NCBI RefSeq assembly: GCF_034720595.1
Contig: NZ_JAYESJ010000001.1
Coordinates: 2,072,001-2,136,000, forward strand
Reading direction: 5' to 3'
DNA: 64,000 bases
Source: Rhizobium sp. CC-YZS058
Lineage (GTDB): Bacteria; Pseudomonadota; Alphaproteobacteria; Rhizobiales; Rhizobiaceae
Under the pieces are notes generated by a model. The model saw only the letters and a program-made list of their open reading frames with translations. It had not been told where the DNA came from and ran no database searches. Below are positions 43,073 to 52,447 of the stretch, piece by piece (position 1 is the stretch's first letter; each line of letters opens with the position of its first letter). The position numbers and the translations under genes are program-made.

Positions 43073-43675
43073 TTATCGCCCTGGCCGCATCATCTCGAAG
43101 ACATCGCCGGCATCGCAATAGTCCATGTAGCCAAGTCGGCCCAGGGGGCGGACCATGGCCATGTCGAAGCGGCCATCGCGGATCGCCTCCTCGCGGATAT
43201 GGATGCCGACCACCTCGGCGATGACGACGTGATTGTCCGACAGCGTGCCGGCGAGCGTCTTCGGCTGGAACAGCTCGGTCGCCCGGCATTCGAGCGCCGC
43301 ATAGGCTTCGCCGACGAAGGGCGCCTCGATCAGCTGCCCCATGACCGGGGTCAGGCCGGCATGTGCAAATTCACTCTCCCCGTGCGGCAAGGGCTTGGAG
43401 CTCGTGTTCATCGGCTCGGCGAGAGCATGGCCGGCGACGCTGGCGGTAAAGACGCCGGTTTCCTCGATGTTGCGCACGGAATCCTTGCGGCCGGAGGAGG
43501 AGAACATCACCATCTTCGGCACGTCGCTGATGGCGGTGAAGAAGCTATAGGGCGCAAGGTTGAACCGCCCGTCGGCCGCCCGCGTGCCGATCCAGCCGAT
43601 CGGCCGCGGCGCGACGATCGCCTTGAACGGATCATGCGCCAGGCCATGGCGGTTCTCGCGGGTCTCGTAGAACAT
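43073..43675 (-). CDS. Flavin reductase-like FMN-binding protein
   Basis: A 200-aa split-barrel flavoprotein: KAIVAPRPIGWIGTRAADG at the start binds FMN, followed by NLAPYSFFTAISDVPKMVMF. This group includes flavin reductases and flavoprotein oxygenases. It is translated right after the nitroreductase (stop and start share a base as TGATG), so two flavoenzymes are made together. Confidence 0.88.
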   Translation of the reverse strand: MFYETRENRHGLAHDPFKAIVAPRPIGWIGTRAADGRFNLAPYSFFTAISDVPKMVMFSSSGRKDSVRNIEETGVFTASVAGHALAEPMNTSSKPLPHGESEFAHAGLTPVMGQLIEAPFVGEAYAALECRATELFQPKTLAGTLSDNHVVIAEVVGIHIREEAIRDGRFDMAMVRPLGRLGYMDYCDAGDVFEMMRPGR

Positions 43676-44286
43676 CAGGCCGCTCCGCCCTGCCCGGCGC
43701 CCTGGTCCGGCATGCCGATATAGGTGACGATCTCGTCGAGGTTCGGACGCGGCCGCTCGGTCGGCGGCAGTTGCGGCATGCCGATATGGATGAAGCCCGC
43801 CACCTTTTCACCCGGCTTGATGCCGAGCAGCGGAAAAGCCCGCTCGTCGAAGGCATACCATTCGGTCAGCCAGTTGGAGCAATAGCCGAAGGCATTGGCC
43901 GCCATGAGCAGATTGAGGCAGACCGCGCCCGCCGACATGACCTGCTCCCACTCCGGCACCTTAAAATGCGGCGCGGCGGTGCTGATGACCGCTATCACCA
44001 GCGGCGCCCGCGTCAGCCGGGTTTCCTCCACCTTGATCATCTCCTCCGACAGCGCCGGATTGGCGGCCAGCGCAAGCGCCTTCAGGCCGGCGGAGATGCG
44101 GGCCCGCTCCTCGCCGCGATAAACGATGAAGCGCCAGGGCGCGAGCTTGCCATGGTCCGGCACGCGGGAGGCGAGCGTCAGGATCTCGCGGATTTCCGCC
44201 TCGTCTGGCCCCGGACCGGTCATCTGGAAGGCGGGAATGGAGCGTCGCGTGGCGAGATAGTCGCGCAGGCTGATTTCGGTTTTCAT
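43675..44286 (-). CDS. Nitroreductase family protein
   Basis: A 203-aa FMN-dependent NAD(P)H oxidoreductase: RRSIPAFQ near residue 15, [33 protein letters not shown] and GFIHIGMP. It resembles the E. coli YdjA-like group. Coupled to the flavin reductase-like gene downstream. Substrate unknown. Confidence 0.88.
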   Translation of the reverse strand: MKTEISLRDYLATRRSIPAFQMTGPGPDEAEIREILTLASRVPDHGKLAPWRFIVYRGEERARISAGLKALALAANPALSEEMIKVEETRLTRAPLVIAVISTAAPHFKVPEWEQVMSAGAVCLNLLMAANAFGYCSNWLTEWYAFDERAFPLLGIKPGEKVAGFIHIGMPQLPPTERPRPNLDEIVTYIGMPDQGAGQGGAA

Positions 44287-44418
44287 GAAGGTCCGTTTTC
44301 TCTAAGTTCGCGGCGGGCTCGCGCATCCGTGCGCGCCGCGGAGGAACATCAGCAGGCCACGAAATTGCCATACCGGCCCCTCAAGTGGAACCACCTTCAG
44401 AGGAAGTCAACCATCGTC

Positions 44419-45408
44419 ATGCGTAACCCAGCCGGCCTCCTTGTCCTGCTTCTCGCCACAGCGCCGGCGCTGGCCTTCGCCCAGGCGAAGGACGATCCGT
44501 TCAAAAGCTTCCCGACGGTGTCCCAGCCCCAGAAGATGCCGAAGCTGAACAGCTTCAGCCCGACGCTGCCGGGCGCTTCGACCTCGGGGCCGACGGTGCG
44601 CGACGTGCGGCTCGACGCGCTCTTGAAGGAAAAGGGCGGCCCGGTCGAACAGGGGCTGATCTGGCGGGTCTTCAGCCCGATCCCCGGTTCCGACGGCAAG
44701 CTGCCGCTGGTCGCCACCGCGCAAGGCGGCTCGGCGAGCTTTCAGCTCGTCCCCGGCGAATATTTCGTCAACGTCGCCTTCGGCCGGGCCGGCGCCACGC
44801 GCAAGATTCGCGTGCCCGAAAGCGGCGCTATCGACCGCCAGTCGCTGATTCTCGATGCCGGCGGTGTCATGCTCAACGCCGTGTCCGGCAACGACATGCG
44901 CATTCCGCGCGGCGAACTCTCCTTCTCGATCTTCTCCTCCGACGTGAAGGAGGATGGCGAGCGGGCGCTGGTGGTCGCCGATGTGAAGCCGGAAACGGTC
45001 GTGCGGCTGAACAGCGGCACCTATCACGTCGTCTCCAACTACGGCTCGGTCAACGCGGTCATCCGCGCCGACATTCAGGTGGAAGCCGGCAAGCTGACGG
45101 AGGCGACGATCCAGCACCGCGCCGCCAAGCTCACCTTGAAGCTCGTCTCCGAACCCGGCGGTGAGGCGATCGCCGACACCGCCTGGTCGATCCTCACCTC
45201 CTCCGGCGACGTCGTCTCCGAATCCGTCGGCGCCTTCCCGACGCTCGTGCTCGCCGAAGGCGAATATACCGCCATCGCCCGCAACAACGAAAAGATCTAC
45301 CAACGCAACTTCACCGTCAGCGCCGGGGTGAACACCGATGTCGAGGTGCTGCTGAGCGACTCGGCCCCCACCGCCCAGGCAGCGGCGAATGCGAATGCGC
45401 AGGATTGA
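44419..45408 (+). CDS. Secreted protein with three beta-sandwich-like repeats
   Basis: A 329-aa exported protein. The signal peptide is RNPAGLLVLLLATAPALAFA. Three segments share a pattern of a hydrophobic strand ending in x-x-G-x-Y and a turn: FQLVPGEYFVNVAFG (about 115), VRLNSGTYHVVSNYG (about 200) and LVLAEGEYTAIARNN (about 280). Each is followed by a strand rich in Lys and Val. This looks like repeated Ig- or carboxypeptidase-regulatory-like domains. Function unknown; divergent from the nitroreductase gene with a 132-bp promoter gap. Confidence 0.7.
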   Translation: MRNPAGLLVLLLATAPALAFAQAKDDPFKSFPTVSQPQKMPKLNSFSPTLPGASTSGPTVRDVRLDALLKEKGGPVEQGLIWRVFSPIPGSDGKLPLVATAQGGSASFQLVPGEYFVNVAFGRAGATRKIRVPESGAIDRQSLILDAGGVMLNAVSGNDMRIPRGELSFSIFSSDVKEDGERALVVADVKPETVVRLNSGTYHVVSNYGSVNAVIRADIQVEAGKLTEATIQHRAAKLTLKLVSEPGGEAIADTAWSILTSSGDVVSESVGAFPTLVLAEGEYTAIARNNEKIYQRNFTVSAGVNTDVEVLLSDSAPTAQAAANANAQD

Positions 45409-45478
45409 TTTCGGCCGTCAACGCAGACTGGCGCGAAGTGAGGAACTCGGAGCAGATCAACCACCGTCAAGATACAAG

Positions 45479-45514
45479 AAAGCCGGCCGCTCAAGAAACT
45501 GAGCCGCCGGCTTT
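45479..45514. terminator. Bidirectional terminator between 44419-45408 and thrS
   Basis: AAAGCCGGC pairs with GCCGGCTTT, and inside it GCTCA pairs with TGAGC over a short loop, giving a long stem with one internal mismatch. It lies between two convergent genes and offers TTT or A/T ends both ways. Confidence 0.8.
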
Positions 45515-45532
45515 ACTTGTGTCGTACCCGTC

Positions 45533-47521
45533 TCAGGCCGCCGAACGTGCCGCCTTCGCCGCCGCCTTGCGCTTGAGATCCGGCGGTGTGGCCTCGTCCA
45601 CGAGGGCGGCGATTGCGTGGTCAAGCGACATCGGCGTCTGCGCCTGGGACCCTAAGCGGCGGATGTTGACGGAGCGTTCTTCGGCTTCGCGCTTGCCGAG
45701 CACGATGATGACCGGCACCTTGGTCACCGAGTGTTCGCGGACCTTGTAGTTGATCTTCTCGTTGCGGAAGTCGGTGTCCACCGTCAGGCCCGCCTCGCGC
45801 AGAAGCTCCGCCACTTCCTCGCCATAGGCGTCGGCCTCGGAGGTGATGGTGGCGACCACCACCTGCAGCGGCGAGACCCAGAGCGGCATGTGGCCGGCGA
45901 AGTTCTCGATCAGAATGCCGAGGAAGCGCTCCATCGAGCCGCAGATGGCGCGATGGATCATCACCGGCTTGGTCTTCTCTGAATTGCTGTCGATATAGAA
46001 GGCGCCGAAGCGTTCCGGCAGGTTGAAATCGACCTGCGTGGTGCCGCACTGCCATTCGCGGCCGATCGCGTCCTTCAGCGTATATTCGAACTTCGGCCCG
46101 TAGAAGGCGCCCTCGCCCGGCAGGATGCCGGTCTTGATGCGCCCGCCCGACTGCTCTTCGATGGTCTTTAGGACCTCCATCATCACGCTCTCGGCGCGGT
46201 CCCAGAGCTCGTCCGAGCCGACCCGCTTCTCCGGCCGGGTGGAGAGCTTGACGACGATCTCGTCGAAGCCGAAGTCCTGGTAGACGGAGAGGATGAGGTC
46301 GTTGATGCGCAGGCATTCTGCGGCCATCTGCTCGTCGGTGCAGAAGACATGCGCATCGTCCTGCGTGAAGCCGCGCACGCGCATCAGGCCGTGGAGCGCG
46401 CCGGAGGGCTCGTAGCGGTGCACAGTGCCGAATTCCGCAAGCCGGATCGGCAGTTCGCGGTAGGACTTCAAGCCGTGCTTGAAGATCTGCACATGGCCCG
46501 GGCAGTTCATGGGCTTCAGCGCGAAGACGCGATCGTCATCGGTCTCGTCGCCGGCAACCGTCACCTTGAACATGTTGTCGCGGTACCAGCCCCAGTGGCC
46601 GGAAGTTTCCCAGAGCGATTTGTCGAGCACCTGGGGGGCGTTGACCTCCTGATAGGTGCCGGACAGCCGCCGGCGCATATAGGAGACCAGCGTCTGGAAC
46701 ATGCGCCAGCCCTTGCCGTGCCAGAAGACGACGCCCGGCCCTTCCTCCTGGAAATGGAACAGGTCCATCTCGCGGCCGAGGCGGCGGTGGTCGCGCTTCT
46801 CGGCTTCCGCCAAGATGGTAAGATAGCGGTCGAGATCCTCCTGGCTCTGCCAGGCGGTGCCGTAGATGCGGGTCAGCATCGGGTTGCTGCTGTCGCCGCG
46901 CCAATAGGCGCCGGCCACCTTCATCAGCTTGAAGGCCGTACCGATCTGCCCCGTCGAGGCCATATGCGGGCCACGGCAGAGGTCGAACCAGTCGCCCTGG
47001 TAGTAAATCTTCAGGTCCTGGCCTTCGGGGATCGCATCGACCAGCTCGACCTTGTAGCTCTCGCCCTTGTCGGCAAAGACCTGGCGTGCCTTGTCGCGCG
47101 ACCAGACTTCGCGGGTGAACGGCTTGTTGCGTTGAATGATCTCCTTCATCCGCTTCTCGATCTTCGGCAGATCGTCGGGCGTGAAGGGCTCGTTCTTGGC
47201 AAAATCGTAATAGAAGCCGTTCTCGATCACCGGCCCGATGGTGACCTGCGTGCCGGGCCAGAGCTCCTGCACGGCCTCGGCCATCACATGGGCGGCGTCG
47301 TGGCGGATCAGTTCGAGCGCGCGGGCGTCCTCGCGGGTGACGATCTCGATCCGGCCGGTCTCGACCGGTTCGGAGAGATCGCGCAGCGTGCCATCGAGCG
47401 CGATGGCGACGGCCTTCTTGGCGAGCGACTTGGAAATGGCTTCCGCCACATCGCGACCGGTCGAGCCGGCGGGATAATCGCGAACCGAGCCATCGGGAAA
47501 CGTCAGAGAAACAGTGGACAT
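45533..47521 (-). CDS. thrS: Threonyl-tRNA synthetase
   Basis: Class II synthetase charging tRNA-Thr. Length is 662 aa from ATG 47521. An N-terminal TGS domain (1-60, [14 protein letters not shown]) is followed by the editing domain with [11 protein letters not shown]. The catalytic core has [19 protein letters not shown] (zinc Cys) and [20 protein letters not shown]. The anticodon-binding domain is last ([20 protein letters not shown]). The upstream 196 bp hold its promoter and that of the divergent mazE-like gene. Confidence 0.98.
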   Translation of the reverse strand: MSTVSLTFPDGSVRDYPAGSTGRDVAEAISKSLAKKAVAIALDGTLRDLSEPVETGRIEIVTREDARALELIRHDAAHVMAEAVQELWPGTQVTIGPVIENGFYYDFAKNEPFTPDDLPKIEKRMKEIIQRNKPFTREVWSRDKARQVFADKGESYKVELVDAIPEGQDLKIYYQGDWFDLCRGPHMASTGQIGTAFKLMKVAGAYWRGDSSNPMLTRIYGTAWQSQEDLDRYLTILAEAEKRDHRRLGREMDLFHFQEEGPGVVFWHGKGWRMFQTLVSYMRRRLSGTYQEVNAPQVLDKSLWETSGHWGWYRDNMFKVTVAGDETDDDRVFALKPMNCPGHVQIFKHGLKSYRELPIRLAEFGTVHRYEPSGALHGLMRVRGFTQDDAHVFCTDEQMAAECLRINDLILSVYQDFGFDEIVVKLSTRPEKRVGSDELWDRAESVMMEVLKTIEEQSGGRIKTGILPGEGAFYGPKFEYTLKDAIGREWQCGTTQVDFNLPERFGAFYIDSNSEKTKPVMIHRAICGSMERFLGILIENFAGHMPLWVSPLQVVVATITSEADAYGEEVAELLREAGLTVDTDFRNEKINYKVREHSVTKVPVIIVLGKREAEERSVNIRRLGSQAQTPMSLDHAIAALVDEATPPDLKRKAAAKAARSAA

Positions 47522-47717
47522 CGAAAACCTCCGATCCAGTCCCGCCAACGAATGCGGGTGGTGTGGGAAAACCGGGACGGCCCGGCATGTGCGCGGGCGG
47601 GTATAAGGGGAAAACGGGGCAATGGGAAGGGTGAGGCGGTGGAGGGAGACGGCAAGGTCCAGCTTGAGTCCAGCCCCGGAGGTGCTACCTTCAATCAAAT
47701 TAAACGAAGTCTCCGCC

Positions 47718-47936
47718 ATGCCGAAGCAACCGAAGTCACAGCACGCCAGAGTCGATGTCGATCACGAACGTCTGGAGTCCCAGGGTTCGGAGCCGAAGGG
47801 AATCCGCGTTTCCGGTGTCCGCCTTCCTGGCTTTAGGCTGGAAGCGCAGCGGCAGTCGGCAGCGGTGGCGAAGAGCCGCGAGGCGGGCGAGGATCAGTCT
47901 TTCGTCGATGCCGTTTCTGACCGGGATTGGATGTGA
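47718..47936 (+). CDS. DUF3018/MazE-like antitoxin
   Basis: A 72-aa protein. The region [20 protein letters not shown] and the end [20 protein letters not shown] match DUF3018, the antitoxin partner of many MazF-type toxins. It overlaps the toxin start by 10 bp. ATG 47718 is chosen; a frame from 47622 crosses into the thrS promoter gap. Confidence 0.85.
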   Translation: MPKQPKSQHARVDVDHERLESQGSEPKGIRVSGVRLPGFRLEAQRQSAAVAKSREAGEDQSFVDAVSDRDWM

Positions 47937-48280
47937 GGCGCGGCGAGATCTGGACTGTCTCAGGCGGTCCCGACTATGCGGGCAAGCCGCGACCAGTGGT
48001 CATCGTTCAAGACGATGCCTTCGACGGAACGCTCTCCATCACCCTCTGCGGTTTTACCTCGGACCCGACGGAGGCTCCCCTTTTCAGGCTTCTCATCGAG
48101 CCCAGCGCGGTCAATGGGCTGAAGGCGCCGTCGCGCGTGATGGTCGACAAGATCACCACCGTGCCGAAAGTCAAAATCGGGAAACGGGTCGGACGTCTCG
48201 ACCCGGAAGATCTGCAGAGGCTGAACACAGGCATCTTGGTGTTTCTCGGGCTGGCCGGAGAGTCCCCGCAAGCGGGGTGA
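47927..48280 (+). CDS. PemK/MazF-family toxin
   Basis: A 117-aa toxin likely to be an endoribonuclease. [28 protein letters not shown] is the MazF fold start in two parts (RRGEIW then KPRPVVIVQ), followed by SRVMVDKITTVPKVKIGKRVG. It is intact. The pair is on the plus strand between thrS and yidD. Confidence 0.9.
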   Translation: MDVRRGEIWTVSGGPDYAGKPRPVVIVQDDAFDGTLSITLCGFTSDPTEAPLFRLLIEPSAVNGLKAPSRVMVDKITTVPKVKIGKRVGRLDPEDLQRLNTGILVFLGLAGESPQAG

Positions 48281-48308
48281 CCAGACCCCTTGTCGGCGGA
48301 GACTGCCG

Positions 48309-48671
48309 TTATGGCGGATCATTTTTCCCCGACACCCCCCAAAGCCGCCACGGCGCCCACCACACACCGCGCCGGCCGAGGCGCTCCGGAACGGGGTCGA
48401 AGCCGCTGGTGCCGCCGGGGCCGCAGTGGAGGACGCGGAAGAGCGCGAGGAAGCCGCCGGTCCAGGCGCCATGCCGGGCAATCGCCTCATAGCCATATTC
48501 CGAACAGGTCGGCAGGTGCCGGCAGCCATGGCCGATGAAGCCGGAGAGCGTGAGCTGATAGAGGCGGATGAGGCCCATGCCGAGAAGGCGGCCGGGCGTG
48601 CGGCGGAAGGGCCCCTGCCAGTTCCGGCTTGCGCCGCGGTTCGGGCCGGCGCATTTGGGAGCGTCACACAT
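48309..48671 (-). CDS. yidD: Membrane protein insertion efficiency factor YidD
   Basis: A 120-aa peripheral protein of the YidD family, which aids YidC-mediated membrane insertion. The conserved block is LIRLYQLTLSGFIGHGCRHL, followed by PTCSEYGYEAIARHGAWTGG and HCGPGGTSGFDPVP. It lies downstream of an IscU-like gene, as in other rhizobia. The Gly/Trp-rich end (GRRGVWWAPWRLWGV) is typical. Confidence 0.93.
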   Translation of the reverse strand: MCDAPKCAGPNRGASRNWQGPFRRTPGRLLGMGLIRLYQLTLSGFIGHGCRHLPTCSEYGYEAIARHGAWTGGFLALFRVLHCGPGGTSGFDPVPERLGRRGVWWAPWRLWGVSGKNDPP

Positions 48672-48788
48672 GCCGGTGCACCCGGCGGGACGTCGTCCGG
48701 CCTCTCTCTCTGATGCGGTTGACGTGAGGTACCATCAGGCGCGACGCGCGCCCGCCCCGTGCGGCATGCCCGCGATGACAGTCCGCCG

Positions 48789-49232
48789 TCATCCTGCCTT
48801 TTCCAGGCTGCGTGCCTCGATCTGGTCGATGGCGTCGACCACCGCGTCGAAGGTGAGAAGGGTCGAGGCGTGGCGGGCCTTGTAGTCCTTGACGGGCTTG
48901 AGCACCCGCATCTCGACGAAGCGGCCGTCCGGACCTTCGCCATCGGCCTTCAGCATGGCGATCATGGCGGCGCGCGCGTCGCGAATCTCCTCCGCCGTTG
49001 CGCCCACCACGACCTGCGCCATCAGCGAGGACGAAGCCTGGCCTAGGGCACAGGCCTTCACCTCGTGGGCAAAATCGGTCACCACCCCGTCTGCCATCGT
49101 CAGCGTGATGCGCACTTTCGATCCGCAAAGCTTGGAATGCGCCGCCGCCTCGGCATCGGGCGCGGACAGCCTGCCGGTGCGCGGAATATTGCCGGCGAGA
49201 TCAAGGATGCGCGTGTTGTAGAGATCGTCCAT
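48789..49232 (-). CDS. IscU/NifU-type iron-sulfur scaffold protein
   Basis: A 147-aa protein of the NifU-N/IscU-like family: MDDLYNTRILDLAGNI, a first cysteine in SKLCGSKV and a second in VKACALGQASSSLMAQ. The third Cys of IscU is not evident (the matching region has RHASTLL), so it may bind clusters differently. Divergent from folE, with yidD downstream. Confidence 0.85.
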   Translation of the reverse strand: MDDLYNTRILDLAGNIPRTGRLSAPDAEAAAHSKLCGSKVRITLTMADGVVTDFAHEVKACALGQASSSLMAQVVVGATAEEIRDARAAMIAMLKADGEGPDGRFVEMRVLKPVKDYKARHASTLLTFDAVVDAIDQIEARSLEKAG

Positions 49233-49560
49233 GACGATGACCCCGCGGTTTGCTTTTGCCCAAAAGATAGGAACGATGCGGAGGATTTTCCGCCGAACGG
49301 CGCAAAAAAGAACGGCAGCGGCGCTGATCGCCTCTTTCGTCCCCTTCCCCAGCCATTATATGCTAAGGCGACGGACGGCGCCAATGGAGATCGGCAGGCT
49401 GTCCTTTACCGGGTGAGCGGCGGCGGACGATCCAGGGAAGAAGTTCCTTCGTATCGAAAAGCATCGGGGCCACTCACCGCCTGCAGCATGCGCAGGCCGA
49501 ACGCTGCGGCGAGGGCCGAGAGACCATCGTCACTCACACGTATCGCCGTCAGGAACCAGT
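49233..49560. other. Intergenic region between the IscU-like gene and folE
   Basis: A 328-bp divergent gap. It must hold promoters for both neighbours. I see no hairpin with a T-run, no riboswitch-like conserved block and no credible small gene; the open frame at 49231-49416 is Arg-rich and unconserved in character. An unusually long leader on folE is possible. Confidence 0.5.
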
Positions 49561-50178
49561 ATGGACGCTATCGTGAAGTCTTTCCCGTCGCCCGGCACCG
49601 GCGACACCCGCCCGACCCAGAAGGAGGCCGAGGAGGCCGTCCGCGTTCTCCTGCGCTGGGCCGGAGACGATCCGGAGCGCGAGGGCCTGCTGGACACGCC
49701 CGCTCGCGTCGCGAAGGCCTATAAGGAGCTGTTCTCGGGCTATGCCCAGGCTCCCGAAGACGTCCTCGGCCGGACCTTCGAGGAAGTCGGCGGCTATGAC
49801 GATATCGTCCTCGTCAGGGACATTCCGTTCTTCTCCCATTGCGAGCATCACATGGTGCCGATCATCGGCAAGGCGCATGTCGCCTATCTGCCGGATCGTC
49901 GTGTCCTGGGTCTGTCGAAGATCGCCCGCGTCGTCGATATTTTCGGCCGCCGCCTGCAGACGCAGGAAACCATGACCGCGCAGATCGCCCAGGCGATCGA
50001 CGAGACGCTGCGCCCGCGCGGCGTGGCGGTCATGATCGAGGCGGAGCATATGTGCATGGCCATGCGCGGTGTGCAGAAACAGGGCTCGACGACGCTGACG
50101 ACGACCTTTACCGGCAGCTTCAAGACGGAGGCTGCCGAGCAGGCCCGGTTCATGAGCATGATCCGCGGCTTCCGCTGA
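49561..50178 (+). CDS. folE: GTP cyclohydrolase I
   Basis: First enzyme of folate (and queuosine) synthesis, turning GTP into 7,8-dihydroneopterin triphosphate. Length is 205 aa. Zinc ligands are Cys94 and His97 in [11 protein letters not shown], with a later Cys in [17 protein letters not shown]. The [17 protein letters not shown] and QERLT-like RLQTQETMT blocks are intact. A hairpin at 50239-50259 follows. Confidence 0.97.
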   Translation: MDAIVKSFPSPGTGDTRPTQKEAEEAVRVLLRWAGDDPEREGLLDTPARVAKAYKELFSGYAQAPEDVLGRTFEEVGGYDDIVLVRDIPFFSHCEHHMVPIIGKAHVAYLPDRRVLGLSKIARVVDIFGRRLQTQETMTAQIAQAIDETLRPRGVAVMIEAEHMCMAMRGVQKQGSTTLTTTFTGSFKTEAAEQARFMSMIRGFR

Positions 50179-50238
50179 CCTTCGATCAGCCAAGCGTGGC
50201 CGGCCGTTGCAGCCGGCTCTGACGATTTGTAAAGAGGA

Positions 50239-50259
50239 AGCGGGCCGCTGCGGCCCGCT
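50239..50259 (+). terminator. Hairpin between folE and hisI
   Basis: AGCGGGCCG and CGGCCCGCT form a perfect 9-bp stem with a 3-base loop, 61 bp past the folE stop, followed by CTTCGTTTC. It is probably a weak terminator or attenuating structure ahead of hisI, whose start is 20 bp on. Confidence 0.6.
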
Positions 50260-50278
50260 CTTCGTTTCGGAGTTCGCC

Positions 50279-50731
50279 ATGTCCCTCCTGTTCGCCAGCC
50301 CCTCTTCCGACAAGGCATCGCTGGAGGAAGGTCCCGCCTTCACGCCCCGTTTTGATGCGCAGGGATTGATCACCGCCGTGGTCACCGATCATCGCGACGG
50401 CGTGCTGCTGATGGTCGCGCATATGAATGCCGAAGCTCTGTCGCTGACGATCGAGACCGGGATCGCCCATTATTACAGCCGCTCGCGCAAGGCGCTGTGG
50501 AAGAAGGGGGAAACCTCCGGCAACCTGCAGCGCGTGGTCGACCTGCGCACCGATTGCGACCAGGACGCGCTCTGGCTGACGGTCGAGGTGGCCGGCCATG
50601 ACGCCACCTGCCACACCGGGCGGCGCTCCTGCTTCTACCGCAGCGTCGCGGTCGAGAACGGCGCCGTCGTCCTGACGCTGCGCGACGACCACCGCCATTT
50701 CGATCCTTCATCCGTCTACAGCAAAATTTAA
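50279..50731 (+). CDS. hisI: Phosphoribosyl-AMP cyclohydrolase
   Basis: Third enzyme of histidine synthesis. Length is 150 aa from ATG 50279. The active-site sequence [19 protein letters not shown] is intact, as are metal ligands in [13 protein letters not shown] and [11 protein letters not shown]. It is the stand-alone form (no HisE fusion). The longer frame from 50207 crosses the hairpin and is not used. Confidence 0.97.
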   Translation: MSLLFASPSSDKASLEEGPAFTPRFDAQGLITAVVTDHRDGVLLMVAHMNAEALSLTIETGIAHYYSRSRKALWKKGETSGNLQRVVDLRTDCDQDALWLTVEVAGHDATCHTGRRSCFYRSVAVENGAVVLTLRDDHRHFDPSSVYSKI

Positions 50732-50949
50732 GCAGCTGCTGCTTTCCGGCGCAGGAAGAGTCCTATCTTCATCTTCTGGCAAGGATGAGCTGCGCTCAAT
50801 AAGCGGACGGCGCATCGACGGCGCCCGGGTCATCCGGCGCAGCGGTCGGTCCGGCGCGACGGTCTTTCGATTAAGGGCTGGCGCAGCGGATCGGGTGCCG
50901 AAAAGGGTAGCAGGCTGGGGCGGAAGCCTGCGCGGCGTGGAGGTGCCGG

Positions 50950-51900
50950 ATGCTGACCTGGACGTTTCCCCTGCATGGCTTCGGCACGGAGCTCTCCGCG
51001 CCGCATGATGCCGCGGCCGCAGCACTGCCGCCGGCCAAGCCGCGCATCGCGCTGGCGCTTGGCGGCGGGGCGGCCCGCGGCTGGGCCCATATCGGTGTTT
51101 TGCGCGCGCTCGACGAGGAAGGCTTCGAAATTGGCATGATCGCCGGCACCTCGATCGGCGCCCTCGTCGGCGGCTGCTATCTGGCCGGCCGGCTCGACGA
51201 GCTGGAGGCCTTTGCCCGGTCGCTGACCATGCGACGCATTGCCGGTCTCCTCGATTTTGCCATCGGCGGCGGCGGCCTGTTCGGCGGCCTGCGGCTCACC
51301 AAGCGCATGCAGGATCACCTGAGCGACATGCGGATCGAGGCGCTTGATCGCCCCTTCGTCGCGGTTGCCACCGAGATCAATTCCGGCCACGAGGTCTGGC
51401 TGGCGGAGGGATCGCTGATCACCGCCATCCGCGCCTCCTACGCCCTGCCCGGCATTTTCGAGCCGGTGCGCTGCAATGGCCGCACGCTGGTTGACGGCGC
51501 GCTCGTCAATCCCGTCCCGGTCTCGGTTTGCCGCGCCTACGAGCAGCCGCTCGTCGTCGCCGTCAACCTGCATTACGACCTCTACGGCCGCTCCGCCGTC
51601 ATCAAGCTCAAGGCCAGCGATCCGCCATCGGGCACGGCCGGCAAGGAGGCGCCCGCCGCCCCACAGCCCTCCCGCCTCGGCATGACCGGCGTCATGGTCC
51701 AGGCCTTCAACGTCATCCAGGACCGGATTTCCCGCGCCAAGCTCGCCGGCGACCCGCCCGACCTGGCGCTCCACCCAAAGCTCAACGACATCGGCCTGTC
51801 GGAATTCCACCGCGCCGGCGAAGCGATCGACCGCGGCTATACCGAAGCCAAAGCCCGCCTCAGCGACCTCAAGCGCCTGCAGGAGGTCGTGCTGCGGTGA
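50950..51900 (+). CDS. Patatin-like phospholipase (RssA-like)
   Basis: A 316-aa acyl hydrolase. The oxyanion hole GGGAARGWAHIG is at 38-49, nucleophile Ser68 is in GTSIG, and catalytic Asp182 is in VDGALVNPVP. This matches the RssA/YlbK-type bacterial patatins. GGAGG precedes the ATG. No signal peptide. Its last 100 residues are a family extension. Upstream 218 bp show no clear promoter. Confidence 0.92.
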   Translation: MLTWTFPLHGFGTELSAPHDAAAAALPPAKPRIALALGGGAARGWAHIGVLRALDEEGFEIGMIAGTSIGALVGGCYLAGRLDELEAFARSLTMRRIAGLLDFAIGGGGLFGGLRLTKRMQDHLSDMRIEALDRPFVAVATEINSGHEVWLAEGSLITAIRASYALPGIFEPVRCNGRTLVDGALVNPVPVSVCRAYEQPLVVAVNLHYDLYGRSAVIKLKASDPPSGTAGKEAPAAPQPSRLGMTGVMVQAFNVIQDRISRAKLAGDPPDLALHPKLNDIGLSEFHRAGEAIDRGYTEAKARLSDLKRLQEVVLR

Positions 51901-51954
51901 GCCAGCCGGTGCGGGCTCGCCCCGGATGGAGGTCTTACCCCGGATGAGGCGCGC

Positions 51955-52380
51955 TTACCCGGCGATATAGGCCTTGATCTGCGCGGCCTCGTGCTCGATG
52001 GCGCGGATATGGGCGCGGACCGCATCGCCGATCGAGACGATGCCGACCAGGCGGCCGTTGCGTTCGACGGGCAGATGGCGGGCACGGCGGTTGTTCATCA
52101 CCTCCATCAGCGCCTCGATCTCGCTTTCCTCCGCGCAGAACGGCACGTCCCGGCTCATATGCGCATCGACAGGCTCGCCGAGGCAGGCGCCGCCGGAAGC
52201 GGCAATGGCTGCCACGACATCGCGCTCGGCCATCAGCCCGACGATGCGCTCGCCATCCAGCACCACCACGGCGCCGATCCGGTTGGCACTCAACAGTTGC
52301 GCCGCCTCCCCGACCGTTGCCTGCGGCGTCACGGTCACCACCTTGCGGCCCTTTTCGTTCAGAATTGCCTTCACCGACAT
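51955..52380 (-). CDS. Paired CBS-domain protein
   Basis: A 141-aa protein consisting of two CBS motifs: VKAILNEKGRKVVTV with GAVVVLDGERIVGLMAERDV, then HLPVERNGRLVGIVSIGD. Such small CBS pairs bind adenine nucleotides and act as sensors. No other domain is present. It precedes nothing in its direction for 50 bp; the patatin gene is convergent. Confidence 0.92.
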   Translation of the reverse strand: MSVKAILNEKGRKVVTVTPQATVGEAAQLLSANRIGAVVVLDGERIVGLMAERDVVAAIAASGGACLGEPVDAHMSRDVPFCAEESEIEALMEVMNNRRARHLPVERNGRLVGIVSIGDAVRAHIRAIEHEAAQIKAYIAG

Positions 52381-52447
52381 TCGAAACCTCCCAGTCCGAC
52401 GAGTGCTACAATTTGACGCAGGCACTGTAGCAAACTCGGGGCGGGCT

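Noticed and set aside
50780..50798. TGGCA...GC pattern similar to a sigma-54 promoter before the patatin gene
   Set aside because: The GG to GC distance is one base short, which abolishes recognition in known promoters.
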